The notes below the pieces were generated by a model, which ran no database searches, was not told the origin of the DNA, and saw only the letters and a program-made list of their open reading frames with translations. Positions 63,333 through 64,000 of a DNA stretch of 64,000 bases are shown one piece after another (the first letter of the stretch is position 1; the number at the start of each line of letters is the position of its first letter). Made by a program: the position numbers and the translations under genes. The stretch is from Karalla daura (taxonomy: Eukaryota; Chordata; Actinopteri; Chaetodontiformes; Leiognathidae). Location of the stretch: NCBI GenBank assembly GCA_029224185.1, contig JANZKI010000053.1:310001-374000 (forward strand). The letters are read 5' to 3'.

Positions 63333-63681
63333 TCACTCGTCGGCCGACCAACGCATTCTCATGGGGACACTTAAACGGCTTATCACTCCAGGACCCAACG
63401 TCCCAGGGACTTCAAATCTCGATCCGTCTGACATAATGCGGCCCTTCTGAACACGCCAGAGCATGTCTGGGCCTGTCTGGCCATGTCGGGGCTGTGTGTC
63501 TAACTGTGTGTCTGGGTGTGTTTCTGGACATGTCAGAGCCTGTCTTGACATGTCAATGTATGGGGTCGAAAAAAAATAAATGTCTCTCGAAAGTAGGTAC
63601 CAATCAACTCCAAACGGTCTGAAACGCGCTCCTAAATAGGTCCTGGAAGGACGATTTTGACAAGAGCACTTAGTCAAATTT
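63333..63681 (+). repeat. Chimeric and mutated unit near right edge
   Basis: The B-type start (CAACGCATTCTCATGG) carries a private CTTAAACGG. From CCAGGACCC onward it is class A with GGGCCTGTC, plus a second private change, GTCTTGACA. The B-to-A switch point matches that of the unit at 61589, within a 20-bp interval between CACTT and CCAGG. Confidence 0.85.
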
Positions 63682-64000
63682 TCACTCGTCGGCCGACCAA
63701 TGCATTCTTATGGGGACACGTGAACGGCTTATCACTCCAGGACCCAACGTCCCAGGGACTTCAAATCTCGATCCGTCTGACATAATGCGGCCCTTCTGAA
63801 CACGCCAGAGCATGTCTGGGCATGTCTGGCCATGTCGGGGCTGTGTGTCTAACTGTGTGTCTGGGTGTGTTTCTGGACACGTCAGAGCCTGTCTGGACAT
63901 GTCAATGTATGGGATCGAAAAAAAAAAAAGTCTCTCGAAAGTAGGTACCAATCAACTCCAAATGGTCCGAAACGCGCTCCTAAATAGGTCCTGGAAGGAC
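63682..64000 (+). repeat. Partial satellite unit at right edge
   Basis: The last unit has an A front (CACGTG, CCAGGACCC) and a B-like back with a pure A12 tract followed by GTCTC. It is cut off by the window end after GGTCCTGGAAGGAC. No boundary sequence is reached, so the array continues to the right. Confidence 0.95.

Larger units (their letters stand above)
1..64000 (+). repeat. Satellite DNA array, ~349-bp unit, about 183 copies
   Basis: The entire window is built from one repeated unit in direct orientation. Using the T of TCACTCGTCGG as unit position 1, 183 starts occur between 138 and 63682, giving a mean spacing of about 349.1 bp. Spacing is 347, 348, 349, 350 or 351, and the difference comes from the A-tract near unit position 240. 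Every unit I inspected carries GGTACC, the palindrome GTCGGCCGAC (broken in four units), the hairpin GTCCT-GGA-AGGAC and a GT-rich segment. Nothing else interrupts the array. A unit close to two nucleosome repeats is common in eukaryotic satellites, so a centromeric, pericentromeric or subtelomeric heterochromatic location is likely but is inferred. I do not recognise the family. An rDNA spacer origin is unlikely because no rRNA gene appears in 64 kb. Confidence 0.98.
55311..64000 (+). repeat. Region 6: nine-unit repeats and diverging right end
   Basis: Unit starts and codes: 55311At 55660Au 56008Bt 56357At 56706Au 57054Bt 57402Qt 57751Qt 58100Bt 58450At 58799Au 59147Bt 59496At 59845Au 60193Bt 60541Qt 60890Qt 61239Bu 61589 (B front, then A markers) 61938Bt 62286Qt 62635Qt 62984Bu 63333 (B front, then A markers) 63682Au. 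The first nine units match the next nine (shift 3,139). Units 61938-62984 match 60193-61239 (shift 1,745). The last 2.5 kb carry several changes I saw nowhere else: GAGACTGTC near 62143, CTTAAACGG near 63372 and GTCTTGACA near 63546. Confidence 0.92.

Noticed and set aside
1..64000. CRISPR-like array
   Set aside because: The 349-bp units are contiguous with no unique spacers, and there are no cas genes.
1..64000. rDNA intergenic spacer subrepeats
   Set aside because: Spacer subrepeats sit next to rRNA genes and span a few kilobases. 64 kb without any rRNA sequence does not fit.
1..64000. Telomeric or telomere-related repeats
   Set aside because: No TTAGGG, TTTAGGG or TTAGG runs were seen.

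Overview
The whole 64 kb window is one uninterrupted, head-to-tail tandem array of a single satellite DNA family with a basic unit of about 349 bp (347 to 351). I count 183 unit starts (anchored on the T of TCACTCGTCGG), from 138 to 63682. A partial unit lies at each end, so the array runs past both edges. All units face the same way. I see no gene, RNA gene, transposon, inversion or unique spacer. This is nuclear (eukaryotic) satellite heterochromatin, typical of centromeric, pericentromeric or subtelomeric blocks. The host cannot be named from the sequence. A unit near two nucleosome lengths and a CpG-decay signature fit many plants and some animals.

Units fall into a few linked haplotypes. 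A fronts carry CACGTG at about unit position 36 and CCAGGACCC after it. B fronts carry CACTTTAA and CCACAACCC. Q fronts begin with TAATG where A fronts have CAATG. Backs carry either an interrupted A-tract (A7 to A9, then TAAA; code t) or a pure A-tract (A11 to A14; code u). Two-letter codes such as At, Au, Bt, Bu and Qt in the regional entries combine these. Almost all length variation sits in the A-tract.

Higher-order structure is nested and irregular, not one fixed period. Layout: 1-7.85 kb, local six-unit repeats. 7.85-19.64 kb, a 34-unit block repeated almost perfectly at 27.06-38.85 kb (shift 19,207-19,208 bp, 55 units). 19.64-27.06 kb, a segment that reappears in large part at 49-55.45 kb, where it lacks two units. 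36.46-43.44 kb, re-copied at 43.79-50.07 kb, with two extra units in the first copy bounded by a 1-base scar near 38.85 kb. A ten-unit module occurs at 38.9, 45.5 and 49.7 kb, and near 19.0 kb with two extra units. 55.3-61.6 kb, a nine-unit tandem repeat. 61.6-64 kb, chimeric and more mutated units.

The content acts as a repeat array, not as cooperating genes. The interest lies in the amplification history recorded by shared private variants, in recombinant units, in the A-tract length rule, and in short motifs (CACGTG, a p53-element-like 20-mer, a perfect 10-bp palindrome, a short hairpin) that are multiplied or switched off between unit classes.
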